Shown: positions 24,650-32,365 of the stretch, piece after piece
How the letters are laid out: every line of letters begins with the position of its first letter
Numbering within the stretch: position 1 is the stretch's first letter
Source: Adlercreutzia equolifaciens
GTDB lineage: Bacteria > Actinomycetota > Coriobacteriia > Coriobacteriales > Eggerthellaceae
Assembly: GCF_029076695.1 (NCBI RefSeq)
Contig: NZ_JARFIK010000002.1
Location: 620,001 to 684,000, forward strand
DNA: 64,000 nt
Direction: 5' to 3'
The notes under the pieces: generated by a model
Databases searched by the model: none
What the model was told of the DNA's origin: nothing
The model's input: the letters and a program-made list of their open reading frames with translations, nothing else
Position numbers and translations under genes: made by a program

Positions 24650-25732
24650 ATGGACGCGAAGATCGAAGAGCGTTGGGGCGCCGCCCTTGAGGCGCTGCGC
24701 CAGTGGGCGCAGCAAGCCGATGGGGTAGTTCTCACCCAGACGCGGGTGTCGGTGGACGCATCGGTGCGCGAGGATTTCTACGGTCGCGTGGCGGCGGTGC
24801 AGGAGGCGCTGGCGGGTGCGGTGCTCGGCAGTCGTCTGAAGGAGGCCGAACATCTTGCGGGCGCTGTGGACGCGGTGCGTCGGGAGATCTGCGAGCATAG
24901 CGGACTTTCCCGCTATGCGCTAGCGCCGCGCCTCGAGCAGTTCATTGCCGACAGCCGGGCCATGGCAGTCCGGCCCTTGCAGGGGCTCGTGCTGGACGCG
25001 GTGGCCGGTGCCGTGCCGCTGGCCGAGGTGGATGGAAGAGCTCGTCAGGCTGTGCGGCCGACGTTCGACTCCCTTCTTCGCGCGGCCTACGAGGCTTGGG
25101 TGTTCCTTGGTGTGGTGGCCGAGCTGGCTCCGGCGCGCTTTTGGGCCGTCGTGCCCGAGGAAGACGGCGGAGTTCGGCTAGTGGCTACTGACGAGGTGCG
25201 TGCTGGCTGGCAAGTGCCGCTGCGTGAGCTGCGCATGCCGGAGGCGGTGTTCGAGACGGACGACGGCGTCACCTACGCCCTCAAGATGGAGTGCGCGCGG
25301 GAGATCGACTACTACGATGCCCTCGCTCCGCTGGCTCGGGACACGTCGGCCGGCGGCGATACCCACGAGATGATCGCCCATCGCGTGCTTCTGCTCTATC
25401 GCCTGGACGGCCTTGCAGCAGCCGGCCCGCTGGTCGACCGCAGGAAGAAGGTGCAGGTTCCCTGCGACCTTGCGGTGACGGTGCTGGCCCCCGAGGAGAT
25501 GAGCACGCCCTCGTACTTGGGAGCGTTTATCGCCCGGGCACGCAAGCTGCGCACAAGGCGGCCGTTGCAGGTAGTGGCCTTCGGCGCCGAGGCGGCGTTC
25601 CCCTCGGCTATGGCCAAGGACAAGGATGCGCCCCGTGTTGCGGTCCACGCCGCGGCCCTCGATCGAGGAGCCCTGGCTCCTGTGGCGACAACAGTGGCAA
25701 GCAATTCGACTATCAACCTGGTTTCGCGCTAG
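24650..25732 (+). CDS. Unidentified 360-residue protein in the Mo hydroxylase operon
   Basis: I do not recognise this protein. It is soluble, with no signal peptide or membrane segment. Residues 1-160 are mostly helical and charged (KIEERWGAALEALRQW, DFYGRVAAVQEALAG). Residues 160-360 look alternating alpha/beta (ARFWAVVPEEDGG, YALKMECAREIDYYDAL, PLQVVAFGAEAAFP). Only two cysteines, C220 and C276 by approximate count, so no obvious metal site. It begins 24 bases after the FAD subunit with GGCGGAG upstream, and ends 19 bases before the diheme lipoprotein gene, so it is cotranscribed with them. A cytoplasmic assembly or proofreading chaperone for the complex is a guess from position only. Confidence 0.75.
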   Translation: MDAKIEERWGAALEALRQWAQQADGVVLTQTRVSVDASVREDFYGRVAAVQEALAGAVLGSRLKEAEHLAGAVDAVRREICEHSGLSRYALAPRLEQFIADSRAMAVRPLQGLVLDAVAGAVPLAEVDGRARQAVRPTFDSLLRAAYEAWVFLGVVAELAPARFWAVVPEEDGGVRLVATDEVRAGWQVPLRELRMPEAVFETDDGVTYALKMECAREIDYYDALAPLARDTSAGGDTHEMIAHRVLLLYRLDGLAAAGPLVDRRKKVQVPCDLAVTVLAPEEMSTPSYLGAFIARARKLRTRRPLQVVAFGAEAAFPSAMAKDKDAPRVAVHAAALDRGALAPVATTVASNSTINLVSR

Positions 25733-25751
25733 TTGCAAAGGAGAAAAAGAG

Positions 25752-26249
25752 ATGAAGGTAGTGAAAAGAAGGGGCATGGCCGCAGCGGTGCTTTGCGTGG
25801 CGACGTTGGCGCTGGCCGGTGCTGGCTGCGCGCCCCAGCAAACGGAGCCCGCGCCGACTGACGGGCTTCTTTCGAACGATATGGTCGTCAGGGGCGAGTA
25901 CACCCCCTATGACCCGGCAGCCGAGGCAGAAGTGACGGCGGGATCGGCCATCGAGGGCTCCGAGGAGGAGCAGCTTCAGCAGGAGCGTATTGCCGGCGGT
26001 GCCGCGGGTGGCGTGGTATCCCAGAATTTGGAGCCGCTCGAGGGCATTACGGACTACAGCGCGGGCGAGTATGTGCCCGTCTACGGCATTGCCTGCGACA
26101 TCCCCGAGGTGGTTCATGGCGACTCCAAGGGAACCACCTGCACCACCTGCCACACGGCCGACGGCTCTGGCACGGGTACGCAAATTCCCGCTAGCCACGT
26201 TGATCAGAATATGAGCGACGAGGATTGCCTGACGTGCCACGAGATGTAG
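25752..26249 (+). CDS. Diheme c-type cytochrome lipoprotein
   Basis: 165 residues. A positively charged start (MKVVKRRG), a hydrophobic stretch and the lipobox-like LAGAGC give a lipid-anchored exported protein; glycine at -3 of the lipobox is less usual. A low-complexity acidic linker (about 30-100) leads to a short C-terminal module with two heme c motifs, CTTCH and CLTCH. Further histidines (VVHGDSK, ASHVDQN) could be distal ligands. AAAGGAGAAAAAGAG gives a strong start at 25752. As the next gene after the exported Mo hydroxylase set, it is a natural candidate for its electron acceptor; that is inference. Cytochrome c maturation genes are not in the window. Confidence 0.85.
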   Translation: MKVVKRRGMAAAVLCVATLALAGAGCAPQQTEPAPTDGLLSNDMVVRGEYTPYDPAAEAEVTAGSAIEGSEEEQLQQERIAGGAAGGVVSQNLEPLEGITDYSAGEYVPVYGIACDIPEVVHGDSKGTTCTTCHTADGSGTGTQIPASHVDQNMSDEDCLTCHEM

Positions 26250-26255
26250 GGGTTC

Positions 26256-26277
26256 CGTCGTTGCTGATGCAACGACG
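26256..26277. repeat. Perfect 9-bp hairpin after the diheme lipoprotein gene
   Basis: CGTCGTTGC (26256-26264) and GCAACGACG (26269-26277) with a TGAT loop. Only TTC follows, so termination is possible but not shown. Confidence 0.5.
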
Positions 26278-26293
26278 TTCACGCCGACGCTGC

Positions 26294-26418
26294 GGATCCG
26301 ACAGGCACCTGGTCTTGCCCCTTGTTTTGGGCACGGCGTTGGCCTAAGCCAACTTGGCCCAAAGGCGGGGCAATTCCAGGCACCTGTCGGACCCTCGCTG
26401 ACTTCCTTGGGCGAACCG
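26294..26418. repeat. Dispersed intergenic repeat, family B (copy 2)
   Basis: Same layout as 3541-3664: outer arms CCGACAGGCACCTGG and CCAGGCACCTGTCGG, inner CCTTGTTTTGGGC and GGCCCAAAGGCGG, then CTCGCTGACTTCCTTGGGCG. The middle differs, but it also forms a short hairpin (TTGGCCTAAGCCAA). It fills most of the gap before xdhC. Confidence 0.75.
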
Positions 26419-26458
26419 GGGAGTTGGTATAAGAAATATTCTTGAAGGAGGAGAGATC

Positions 26459-27763
26459 ATGCGGGAGATTTCGGGCGATGTGCGTCGATGGTTCGACGAG
26501 GGACAGGCGGTGGCCTTGGCCCAGGTGACGAAGACCTGGGGCTCCTCGCCTCGCGTGCCGGGATCGGTTATGGCAGTGGCTGGCGATGGCCGTCTGGTCG
26601 GCTCAGTGTCGGGCGGCTGCATCGAGGGCGCTGTCGCCCAGGTGGCCCTGGAATGCGCCGGCACGCCGCTCTCCTCCTTGGAAAAGTTCCACGCCTCCAC
26701 GCGTCGAGCCCAGGAGGTGGGCTTGTCCTGCGGGGGTAATATCGAGGTGTTCGTGGCCAACCTGCCACGCCCGCTGTTTGCCCTTGAGGAGTCTTTGCTG
26801 CGCAGCGACGAGGCCTACATGCGCCTGACGGCAGTGGAGACGGTTTCCCCGGACGGCTGCGCTGCCGATCCCTCCCCGCGCATAGCGGCCGCCCGGGAAA
26901 GCGCAGAGACGGCGGCGGGCATCATGGCCCTAGCGGCAGAACCCGCCGTTCTGGAGCAGGCCCTGGCCTTCCTTGCGCCCACCGACCGCGAAGCTTTGGC
27001 AATAGCCCAGGGCGACGGCGTGGCCATTGCCATGGCGTGTGAGACAACCAACCGTCTGACTTGTCTCATTGATGCTTCCGAAGTTGCCGAAGAGACAAGC
27101 CAGACGGTTGGCCGTCTCACGACGCGAGAGGCCGAGGAGTATCTGGCTGTGGCCGAGGCTGTAGCAAGCCGCCCCGCTTTCGAGGACGCAGGTCACGTCA
27201 TAGCGGAGGGGGTGGACTGGTTCTTCTCCCGTGTGCGCCCTAAGCCTCATCTGGTGTGCATCGGTGGCGTGCATATTGCCATGCGCTTAGCGGAGCTCGC
27301 CCACATCATGGGGTTCCGCACTGTAGTGGTGGACCCGCGCCGCGTCTTCGCCACGGGGGAGCGCTTCCCGGGGGTGGATGAGCTAGTGCACGCCTGGCCT
27401 CAGGAGGCCTTCGCCGAGGATGGTGCCGTTAAGCTCACGGCCAATACCGCAGTGTGCGCACTGACCCATGATCCGAAGATCGACGGGCCGGCTTTGGCGG
27501 CAGCTCTGGCCTCGCAGGCCTTCTATATTGGCTCGCTCGGGCGCTCCACGACCCAGCTTTCGCGTTACCGTCAACTAGTGGAGGAGGGCTACGACGACGA
27601 GCAGATTGCGCGTATCTACGGCCCCATCGGATTGGACTTGCGCGGACGGGAACCGGCGGAAATTGCTCTGTCGGTCATGGCGGAAATCTGTGCCGTACGC
27701 CATGGCAGCCCCTATAAGCTTTCCACCATGCTCGAGACCGCCCGGCAGCTGTTGGCGAAGTAG
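26459..27763 (+). CDS. xdhC: XdhC/CoxI/PaoD-family molybdenum cofactor insertion factor
   Basis: 434 residues. The N-terminal XdhC_CoxI domain (about 1-90) has TWGSSPRVPGSVMAV, VGSVSGGCIEGAV and LSCGGNIEVFV. The C-terminal Rossmann domain (about 255-430) has LVCIGGVHIAMRLAELA and GSLGRSTTQLSRY. XdhC proteins bind sulfurated Moco and insert it into xanthine-oxidase-family enzymes; PaoD does so for PaoABC. The start at 26459 follows AAGGAGGAGAG. The protein is longer than usual because of a middle segment, part of which (about residues 194-221) is encoded by an 82-base inverted repeat that resembles a palindromic insertion and keeps the frame. It is separated from the enzyme genes by repeats and may be transcribed on its own. 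Confidence 0.88.
   Translation: MREISGDVRRWFDEGQAVALAQVTKTWGSSPRVPGSVMAVAGDGRLVGSVSGGCIEGAVAQVALECAGTPLSSLEKFHASTRRAQEVGLSCGGNIEVFVANLPRPLFALEESLLRSDEAYMRLTAVETVSPDGCAADPSPRIAAARESAETAAGIMALAAEPAVLEQALAFLAPTDREALAIAQGDGVAIAMACETTNRLTCLIDASEVAEETSQTVGRLTTREAEEYLAVAEAVASRPAFEDAGHVIAEGVDWFFSRVRPKPHLVCIGGVHIAMRLAELAHIMGFRTVVVDPRRVFATGERFPGVDELVHAWPQEAFAEDGAVKLTANTAVCALTHDPKIDGPALAAALASQAFYIGSLGRSTTQLSRYRQLVEEGYDDEQIARIYGPIGLDLRGREPAEIALSVMAEICAVRHGSPYKLSTMLETARQLLAK
27039..27120. repeat. Palindromic element C inside the xdhC-like coding sequence
   Basis: Two 29-base arms (27039-27067 and 27092-27120) are inverted copies with three mismatches, around a 24-base loop that itself holds CTTCCGAAG. 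The right arm, read in reverse complement, begins GTGAGACGGCCAACCGTCT, identical over 19 bases to 15297-15315 after smc. The element is translated in frame. Confidence 0.8.
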
Positions 27764-27835
27764 TTCCGCAGATGCCCCTTGACCTTCGCCGCGATCTCGC
27801 TCATCGTGTCAGAAAGTTCAAGGGAAGAAGAGGTG

Positions 27836-28408
27836 ATGAGTGTGATATCGAAGAGCAGGCTGCCGATCAACGTTGTTGCAATTTTGCTGGTGGCGCTGTC
27901 AGGTGCCTGGTTGACGGGATGCGCGGGCCTGAGTGCGGATCGGCTCGACTCGGCAGCTGGCGAAAGCCCGTCAGGGGCCCAGACCGAAAGCGCTGTTCAG
28001 AAGATTACCGCTGATGAGGCCCACGAGTTGATGACCTCCAATGAGGTGGCAGTTCTCGATGTGCGCACGCCTGAGGAATACGCCGAGAAGCACATTGTGA
28101 ACGCCCGTCTGCTTCCCCTGGACACTATTGACGAATCTACTGCTGGCGAGGCGGCCCCCGACAAGGATGCGCCCGTGCTCGTCTACTGCCGCACGGGTGT
28201 GCGCTCGGCCGAAGCTTCGCAAAAGCTGGCAGCGCTCGGCTATAGGCAAATTTACGATTTTGGCGGTATTGTCGACTGGCCCTATGCTACGGTCGGGGGC
28301 GCCGACACTGTCCAGAGCGGTCTTGCTGCCGATCAGCTGCCTGTCGGTGTGAAAGTGGTTTGCGGTCAGACGAAGTCGCTGCCCGAGGAGTCGTCGGCAG
28401 CAAAGTAA
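27836..28408 (+). CDS. Rhodanese-domain lipoprotein
   Basis: 190 residues. An N-terminal hydrophobic segment ends in the lipobox WLTGC, so the protein should be lipid-anchored outside the membrane. The single rhodanese domain (about 55-150) has LDVRTPEEYAEKH and the active-site loop VYCRTGVRSAEA with the catalytic cysteine. Rhodaneses move sulfane sulfur; the extracellular substrate is unknown. ATG at 27836 follows GAAGAAGAGG; an earlier frame opening at 27779 has no ribosome site. Placed just after xdhC at the end of the Mo locus, it might serve sulfur chemistry there, but an independent role is equally possible. Confidence 0.85.
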   Translation: MSVISKSRLPINVVAILLVALSGAWLTGCAGLSADRLDSAAGESPSGAQTESAVQKITADEAHELMTSNEVAVLDVRTPEEYAEKHIVNARLLPLDTIDESTAGEAAPDKDAPVLVYCRTGVRSAEASQKLAALGYRQIYDFGGIVDWPYATVGGADTVQSGLAADQLPVGVKVVCGQTKSLPEESSAAK

Positions 28409-28568
28409 AGGCGGCTGTCAGTCTTTCGGGGCTCCCAAACCTTACGGCAACCTTACGGATATGGAGGGGGTGTGGGGGAAATGGGGTGGTCGGCTGCTGT
28501 TTTGGGCGAAATGGCATCAAATTGGTAATGCTGACCAAACCGTGACCTGCCTTCTCATAACAAACGGC

Positions 28569-28574
28569 TATACT
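28569..28574 (+). promoter_or_regulatory. Candidate -10 element before the membrane glycosyltransferase
   Basis: TATACT about 55 bases upstream of the start. No good -35 seen. The rest of the 28409-28629 gap shows no gene. Confidence 0.4.
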
Positions 28575-28629
28575 TCAGTCGTTTGTGAAGTTGCGCCCCG
28601 TGGGGCGCTGACCTAGGAGCAACGTTTCG

Positions 28630-29955
28630 GTGTTCGATACCATGGCCTCGCAAGTGACGAACCTCTCGTTCGTCGACATATTCAACATCTGCGTTTTTAT
28701 CACGTTCACTATTTGCTACACCTATCAGCTTTACTACGTGTTGGTGGTGCTCACGCGCAGGGCTCCTAAGCGCGTGGCCAAGCGCAACCACCGCTACGCG
28801 GTCATGGTGGCCGCCCGCAACGAGGAAACGGTCATCGCCGACCTCATCCACTCTATCAAGGTGCAGAAGTATCCTGCCGAGCTCATCGATATCTTCGTCA
28901 TTGCCGACAACTGCACCGACAACACTGCGCAAGTGGCCCGCGAAGCCGGCGCCATTGTATTCCCCCGCCAGAACGACAAGCTGGTGGGGAAGGGCTATGC
29001 CCTCGATTACGGCCTGAAGGCCATTTGGGAGCAGTACGCCGACCGCGACTACGAGGCCTACTTCGTGTTCGACGCCGACAACGTGCTCGACGTGAACTAC
29101 TTCCGCGAGATGAACGCCACCTTCGATGCCGGCGCCCAGGCCTCCACGTCCTACCGCAACTCCAAGAATTTCGGCAGCAATTGGATTTCCGCGGGCTACG
29201 GCGTGTGGTTCCTGCGCGAGGCCAAGTTTTTGAACCAGGCGCGCCTGACGCTGAGCACCTCCTGCGCCGTATCGGGCACGGGCTTTTTCATTGCCGCCGA
29301 CATCCTCAAGAAGGCGGGCGGCTGGAAGTGGCACTTGCTCACCGAGGACATCGAGTTCTCCGCCTCGTCCATCATCGACGGCGTGCGCATCTCCTATTGC
29401 CCCACGGCCATCCTCTACGACGAGCAGCCCATCACCTTCCGTGATTCCTGGAACCAGCGCTTCCGCTGGGCCAAGGGTTTCTACCAGGTGTTCGCCCACT
29501 ACGCTGGCGGCCTGGTGAAGGGCGCGGTCACCAATCCCCGCGGCTACCGCTTCGCCTGCTACGATATGCTCATGACCATTGCCCCCGGCATGCTGCTATC
29601 CATCATCTCCATTATCTTCAACTCGGTCATCGTGGCTTTGGCCCTGACCGGCGCCATGTCCACAGGCGTGGCTGTGGCCAGCTCGCTGTCCTCCATTTTC
29701 TTCTGCCTGTTCAACTATATTGTGTTCATGTTCGTCTTCGGCGTGCTCACCACCTTCGTGGAGTGGGATTCCATCCGCACCACCACGGCGAAGAAGGTGC
29801 GCTACATGTTCACCTTCCCGTTCTTCATGCTCACCTACATCCCCATCGCGCTCATCGCGCTGGTGAAGAAGGCGGCCTGGAAGCCCATCAAGCACTCCAT
29901 TTCCGTGGATGTGGCGGAGTTCTCCGAGGTGGAGGGCGCCCGCCTGACGAAGTAG
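28630..29955 (+). CDS. Membrane-bound GT2 glycosyltransferase (processive type)
   Basis: 441 residues. One N-terminal membrane helix (about 14-40) precedes a GT-A domain with VAARNEETVIADLI, the nucleotide-sugar/metal motif FDADNVLD, TEDIEFS and the QRFRW motif of processive enzymes such as PgaC, NodC or hyaluronan synthase. Three or four C-terminal membrane helices (about 315-420) follow. It probably makes or extends a surface polysaccharide on the inner face of the membrane and exports it; the sugar cannot be told. GTG at 28630 lies ten bases after AGGAGC; ATG at 28642 is an alternative. Single gene with a strong terminator. Confidence 0.85.
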   Translation: MFDTMASQVTNLSFVDIFNICVFITFTICYTYQLYYVLVVLTRRAPKRVAKRNHRYAVMVAARNEETVIADLIHSIKVQKYPAELIDIFVIADNCTDNTAQVAREAGAIVFPRQNDKLVGKGYALDYGLKAIWEQYADRDYEAYFVFDADNVLDVNYFREMNATFDAGAQASTSYRNSKNFGSNWISAGYGVWFLREAKFLNQARLTLSTSCAVSGTGFFIAADILKKAGGWKWHLLTEDIEFSASSIIDGVRISYCPTAILYDEQPITFRDSWNQRFRWAKGFYQVFAHYAGGLVKGAVTNPRGYRFACYDMLMTIAPGMLLSIISIIFNSVIVALALTGAMSTGVAVASSLSSIFFCLFNYIVFMFVFGVLTTFVEWDSIRTTTAKKVRYMFTFPFFMLTYIPIALIALVKKAAWKPIKHSISVDVAEFSEVEGARLTK

Positions 29956-29989
29956 CGGCCGCACGGTGCTCTGTTTGGTATAGCTTGAG

Positions 29990-30016
29990 ACGAGCCCCGT
30001 TTTCGGGGCTCGTTTT
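29990..30016 (+). terminator. Rho-independent terminator after the glycosyltransferase
   Basis: ACGAGCCCC / GGGGCTCGT stem, loop GTTTTC, then TTT. It overlaps the stop codon of the convergent comF gene. Confidence 0.8.
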
Positions 30017-30776
30017 ATGCCCGGGCGAAGGTGGCGCCGAAGACGGTGGCGGCCCCCGCCGCTCGGAGGGCCGTGGCGGCGGCGTAGAGCGTGGCGCCCG
30101 TGGTGCAGACGTCGTCTACCACGACGAGCCGTGACGGCACGCTGGCGCCCGGCAGCACCTCCATGCTGCGGGCGGCGTTGAGGGCGCGCTCGTGGCGCGA
30201 GAGCTTGCGTTGGTCGCGATGGTGCGGCGCCCGCAGCAAAGGAGCGTACTCGCAGGATGCGTGCCAGGAAAGTTCGCGCGCCAGCAGCTCGGCGTGGTCG
30301 AAGCCGCGCCGTCGCCGGGCGGCGGCGGTGGCGGGAACGTAGGAAATGGCGCAGTCCTCGGCAAGCCACTGCGGGGGGAGGTAGCGCGCCACGATGGCGG
30401 CCATGTCATGGGCGAGGCGCCGCTCGCCTTGATCCTTGAAGGTGGTGACGATGCGCCGGGTGCGGGCAGTGAGCAGCACGGCGCTGACGGCTGCATCTAA
30501 GGGGAAGGCCTCATAGCCCGCGCCCTCGAGCATCACGGGGTTGCACTCGGTGCACTGGACAGCCCCATGGGGAGCGCCGCAGCGAGAGCAGGCCGTGAGC
30601 GCATCGATGTAGGGGAGCGTCTGCGCGCAGCGAGGGCACAGGGTGGCGCCGGGGGCGTCGCAGAGCACGCAGCGGGTGGGCCAGAGCGTTTCCGCCACGG
30701 CCTCGAGCGCGACGTCGCGTGCCGCGGCAAGGGCGGGCCAAAGTGGATGCGTCGATGAGGGCGAAGAAACAGTCAT
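30015..30776 (-). CDS. comF: ComF-family phosphoribosyltransferase-like protein
   Basis: 253 residues. An N-terminal zinc-ribbon region has CVLCDAPGATLCPRC, CSRCGAP and CTEC. The C-terminal type I phosphoribosyltransferase domain has ISYVPATAAARRRRGFDHAELLA and the PRPP loop VVVDDVCTTGATL. ComF acts in DNA uptake in competent bacteria, next to the ComFA helicase; its catalytic role is unsettled. Neither comFA nor other competence genes are visible here. The ATG at 30776 gives the family N-terminus; an extended frame up to 30923 includes non-conserved sequence. It is convergent with the glycosyltransferase gene. Confidence 0.85.
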   Translation of the reverse strand: MTVSSPSSTHPLWPALAAARDVALEAVAETLWPTRCVLCDAPGATLCPRCAQTLPYIDALTACSRCGAPHGAVQCTECNPVMLEGAGYEAFPLDAAVSAVLLTARTRRIVTTFKDQGERRLAHDMAAIVARYLPPQWLAEDCAISYVPATAAARRRRGFDHAELLARELSWHASCEYAPLLRAPHHRDQRKLSRHERALNAARSMEVLPGASVPSRLVVVDDVCTTGATLYAAATALRAAGAATVFGATFARA

Positions 30777-31204
30777 GGGGGCACGGTAGCGCTCGCTTGT
30801 CGCAGAAGAGTCGTGTCCCAGTCGCGCTTTCGCGTCGTCCTTGCTCCTTCGAAGGTAATGATTCGCCCTCAAAGGCGAAGGTTCTCTGGGCTTTTGCCGC
30901 GAAGGTCGGCCCTTCTGATACACTAGGGCGTGCTTCTTTCGGGTCTGTAGTTGCGGAAGCGCCAGCGCTTCCTAGTCCATGGCAGATGCGGTCGAAAGGA
31001 TCCACGTAAGCGCTCGGAGTCATCCGACGTGAGCATGGCGTATCCTAGAGGTAAGTCGCACCGCCCGCTGACATTTCGCGGCACCGATGCCGCGACGGGC
31101 GAGAGGGTGATGAGCGCAAGCAAAAACCCCAGTGCGCGAGTGTGGGGTCAAAGACTAGGTCAGTCGGAAGAGGCATACTATAAGCGTTTTAACGGAGGAA
31201 TCGC
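30777..31204. other. 428-base gap with structured leader-like sequence, no convincing gene
   Basis: A short open frame (30951-31208, plus strand) has no family signal. A nested stem occurs at 31062-31101: CGCCCG/CGGGCG outside CGCGGC/GCCGCG. A second stem, ACCCCA/TGGGGT, is at 31126-31148. Both precede the solute-binding lipoprotein gene and may form a structured 5' leader. A weak promoter, TTGCCG (30894) and TACACT (30919) with 19-base spacing, would include them in the transcript. Confidence 0.4.
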
Positions 31205-32251
31205 GTGAAGAAGAAGTTCGTTCTTGCTGTTATGGCAGCCACGGTGGCGTGCATGATGTTCGTGCTTGCCGGCTGCTCGGGCGCCAACGATTACCAACCT
31301 GCTTTGAAGTCCGCGGAAGTGGCCCCGCCGGTTATCGATGAGGAAGGCACGCTGCGCGTCGGCGTGAATACCGAGAACCCGCCGCTGGCCGGCATGGGCT
31401 CCGGCAAAATTATCGGCATCGATGTGGACATTGCCGCAGCTATTGCCGACGAGATGGGCCTGAAGATCTCGGTGGTGGACGTGGGGTCCGATCCGGCCTC
31501 GGCCCTGGCCGAAGACAAGGTCGACATTGTCATGGGCATTGACAGCGCCAACAGCGAGAGTGATTTCTGGGTCTCTCCGTCTTACCTTCCCACGGGCATT
31601 GCCATCTTCGCCACCAGTGCCGATGCGGGTATTCCCGAGCCGGGTTCTGATGCTACGTTCGCTGCCCAAACGTCCTCGAAGAGCGCCTGGGCCGTCAGCA
31701 ACGAGTTCGGCGAGGACGCCCTTAAGTCCACCGATAGCCTGAGCGATGCCTTTGCCGCTCTCCAGAACGGCGAGGTGCAGTATGTGGCCGCCGATGCCAT
31801 CATCGGTCTTTATGCGGCTCATGGTGCGAACGACGGTCAAGGCATGGATGTGTCCATTGTGGCCATGCTCATGAAGCCCAGCGGCTACAGCATGGGCGTG
31901 TCCTCCGACAACACTGACCTGCAAACGGCAGCGGGCGACGTCCTGGCCCGCTTGGTGGAAAACGGCACCATCGAGGTGATTGAGCGGAAGTGGCTCGGCA
32001 CCAGCCTGGTCCTGGACAGCTTGACGGTCATTGGTGACACCTCGACTTCCGATGAGGGCACTTCTTCCGATGCCGGCGAAGCGGCTGACGACAGCACGGG
32101 CGCTGATGACGGCTCTGGCGATACTGATGACACCGGCGACGCGAGCGACACCGGTGATGCCAACAGCACGGATACCGGCGACAGCGACGAGGGCGTGGGC
32201 ACCGTGCCCGGCATGGACGATACCGATACTGGCGACGAGGGCACCGAGTAA
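31205..32251 (+). CDS. Family 3 solute-binding lipoprotein (amino-acid type)
   Basis: 348 residues. Signal sequence MKKKFVLAVMAATVACMM ends in lipobox LAGC, giving a lipid-anchored surface protein. Residues 45-275 match SBP_bac_3 (GTLRVGVNTENPPLAG, IGIDVDIAAAIADEMGLK, DIVMGIDSANSESDF). Such proteins deliver polar amino acids or similar ligands to ABC importers. The last 70 residues are a low-complexity Asp/Thr/Gly/Ser tail, unusual for the family, perhaps a spacer. No permease or ATPase gene lies beside it, so it is an orphan and could instead be a sensor. GTG at 31205 is five bases after GGAGGAA. Confidence 0.85.
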   Translation: MKKKFVLAVMAATVACMMFVLAGCSGANDYQPALKSAEVAPPVIDEEGTLRVGVNTENPPLAGMGSGKIIGIDVDIAAAIADEMGLKISVVDVGSDPASALAEDKVDIVMGIDSANSESDFWVSPSYLPTGIAIFATSADAGIPEPGSDATFAAQTSSKSAWAVSNEFGEDALKSTDSLSDAFAALQNGEVQYVAADAIIGLYAAHGANDGQGMDVSIVAMLMKPSGYSMGVSSDNTDLQTAAGDVLARLVENGTIEVIERKWLGTSLVLDSLTVIGDTSTSDEGTSSDAGEAADDSTGADDGSGDTDDTGDASDTGDANSTDTGDSDEGVGTVPGMDDTDTGDEGTE

Positions 32252-32310
32252 GGCTGCGGCACCAAGCCGGCGGTCGCGGCTGGCGCACTGCCAATTGAGC
32301 ACCAATGAGA

Positions 32311-32345
32311 ACGACCCCCGGAAGAATCTCTTCCGGGGGTCGTTT
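32311..32345 (+). terminator. Strong terminator between convergent genes
   Basis: ACGACCCCCGGAAGA / TCTTCCGGGGGTCGT, a 15-bp perfect stem with a short loop, followed by TTTGC. It ends the lipoprotein transcript and may also block readthrough from smsB. Confidence 0.75.
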
Positions 32346-32365
32346 GCTGGAAGGCGTTGGTGAAT

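Noticed and set aside
30951-31208. Small plus-strand open frame before the lipoprotein gene
   Set aside because: No ribosome site, no family resemblance, and it overlaps RNA-like stems and the next start.
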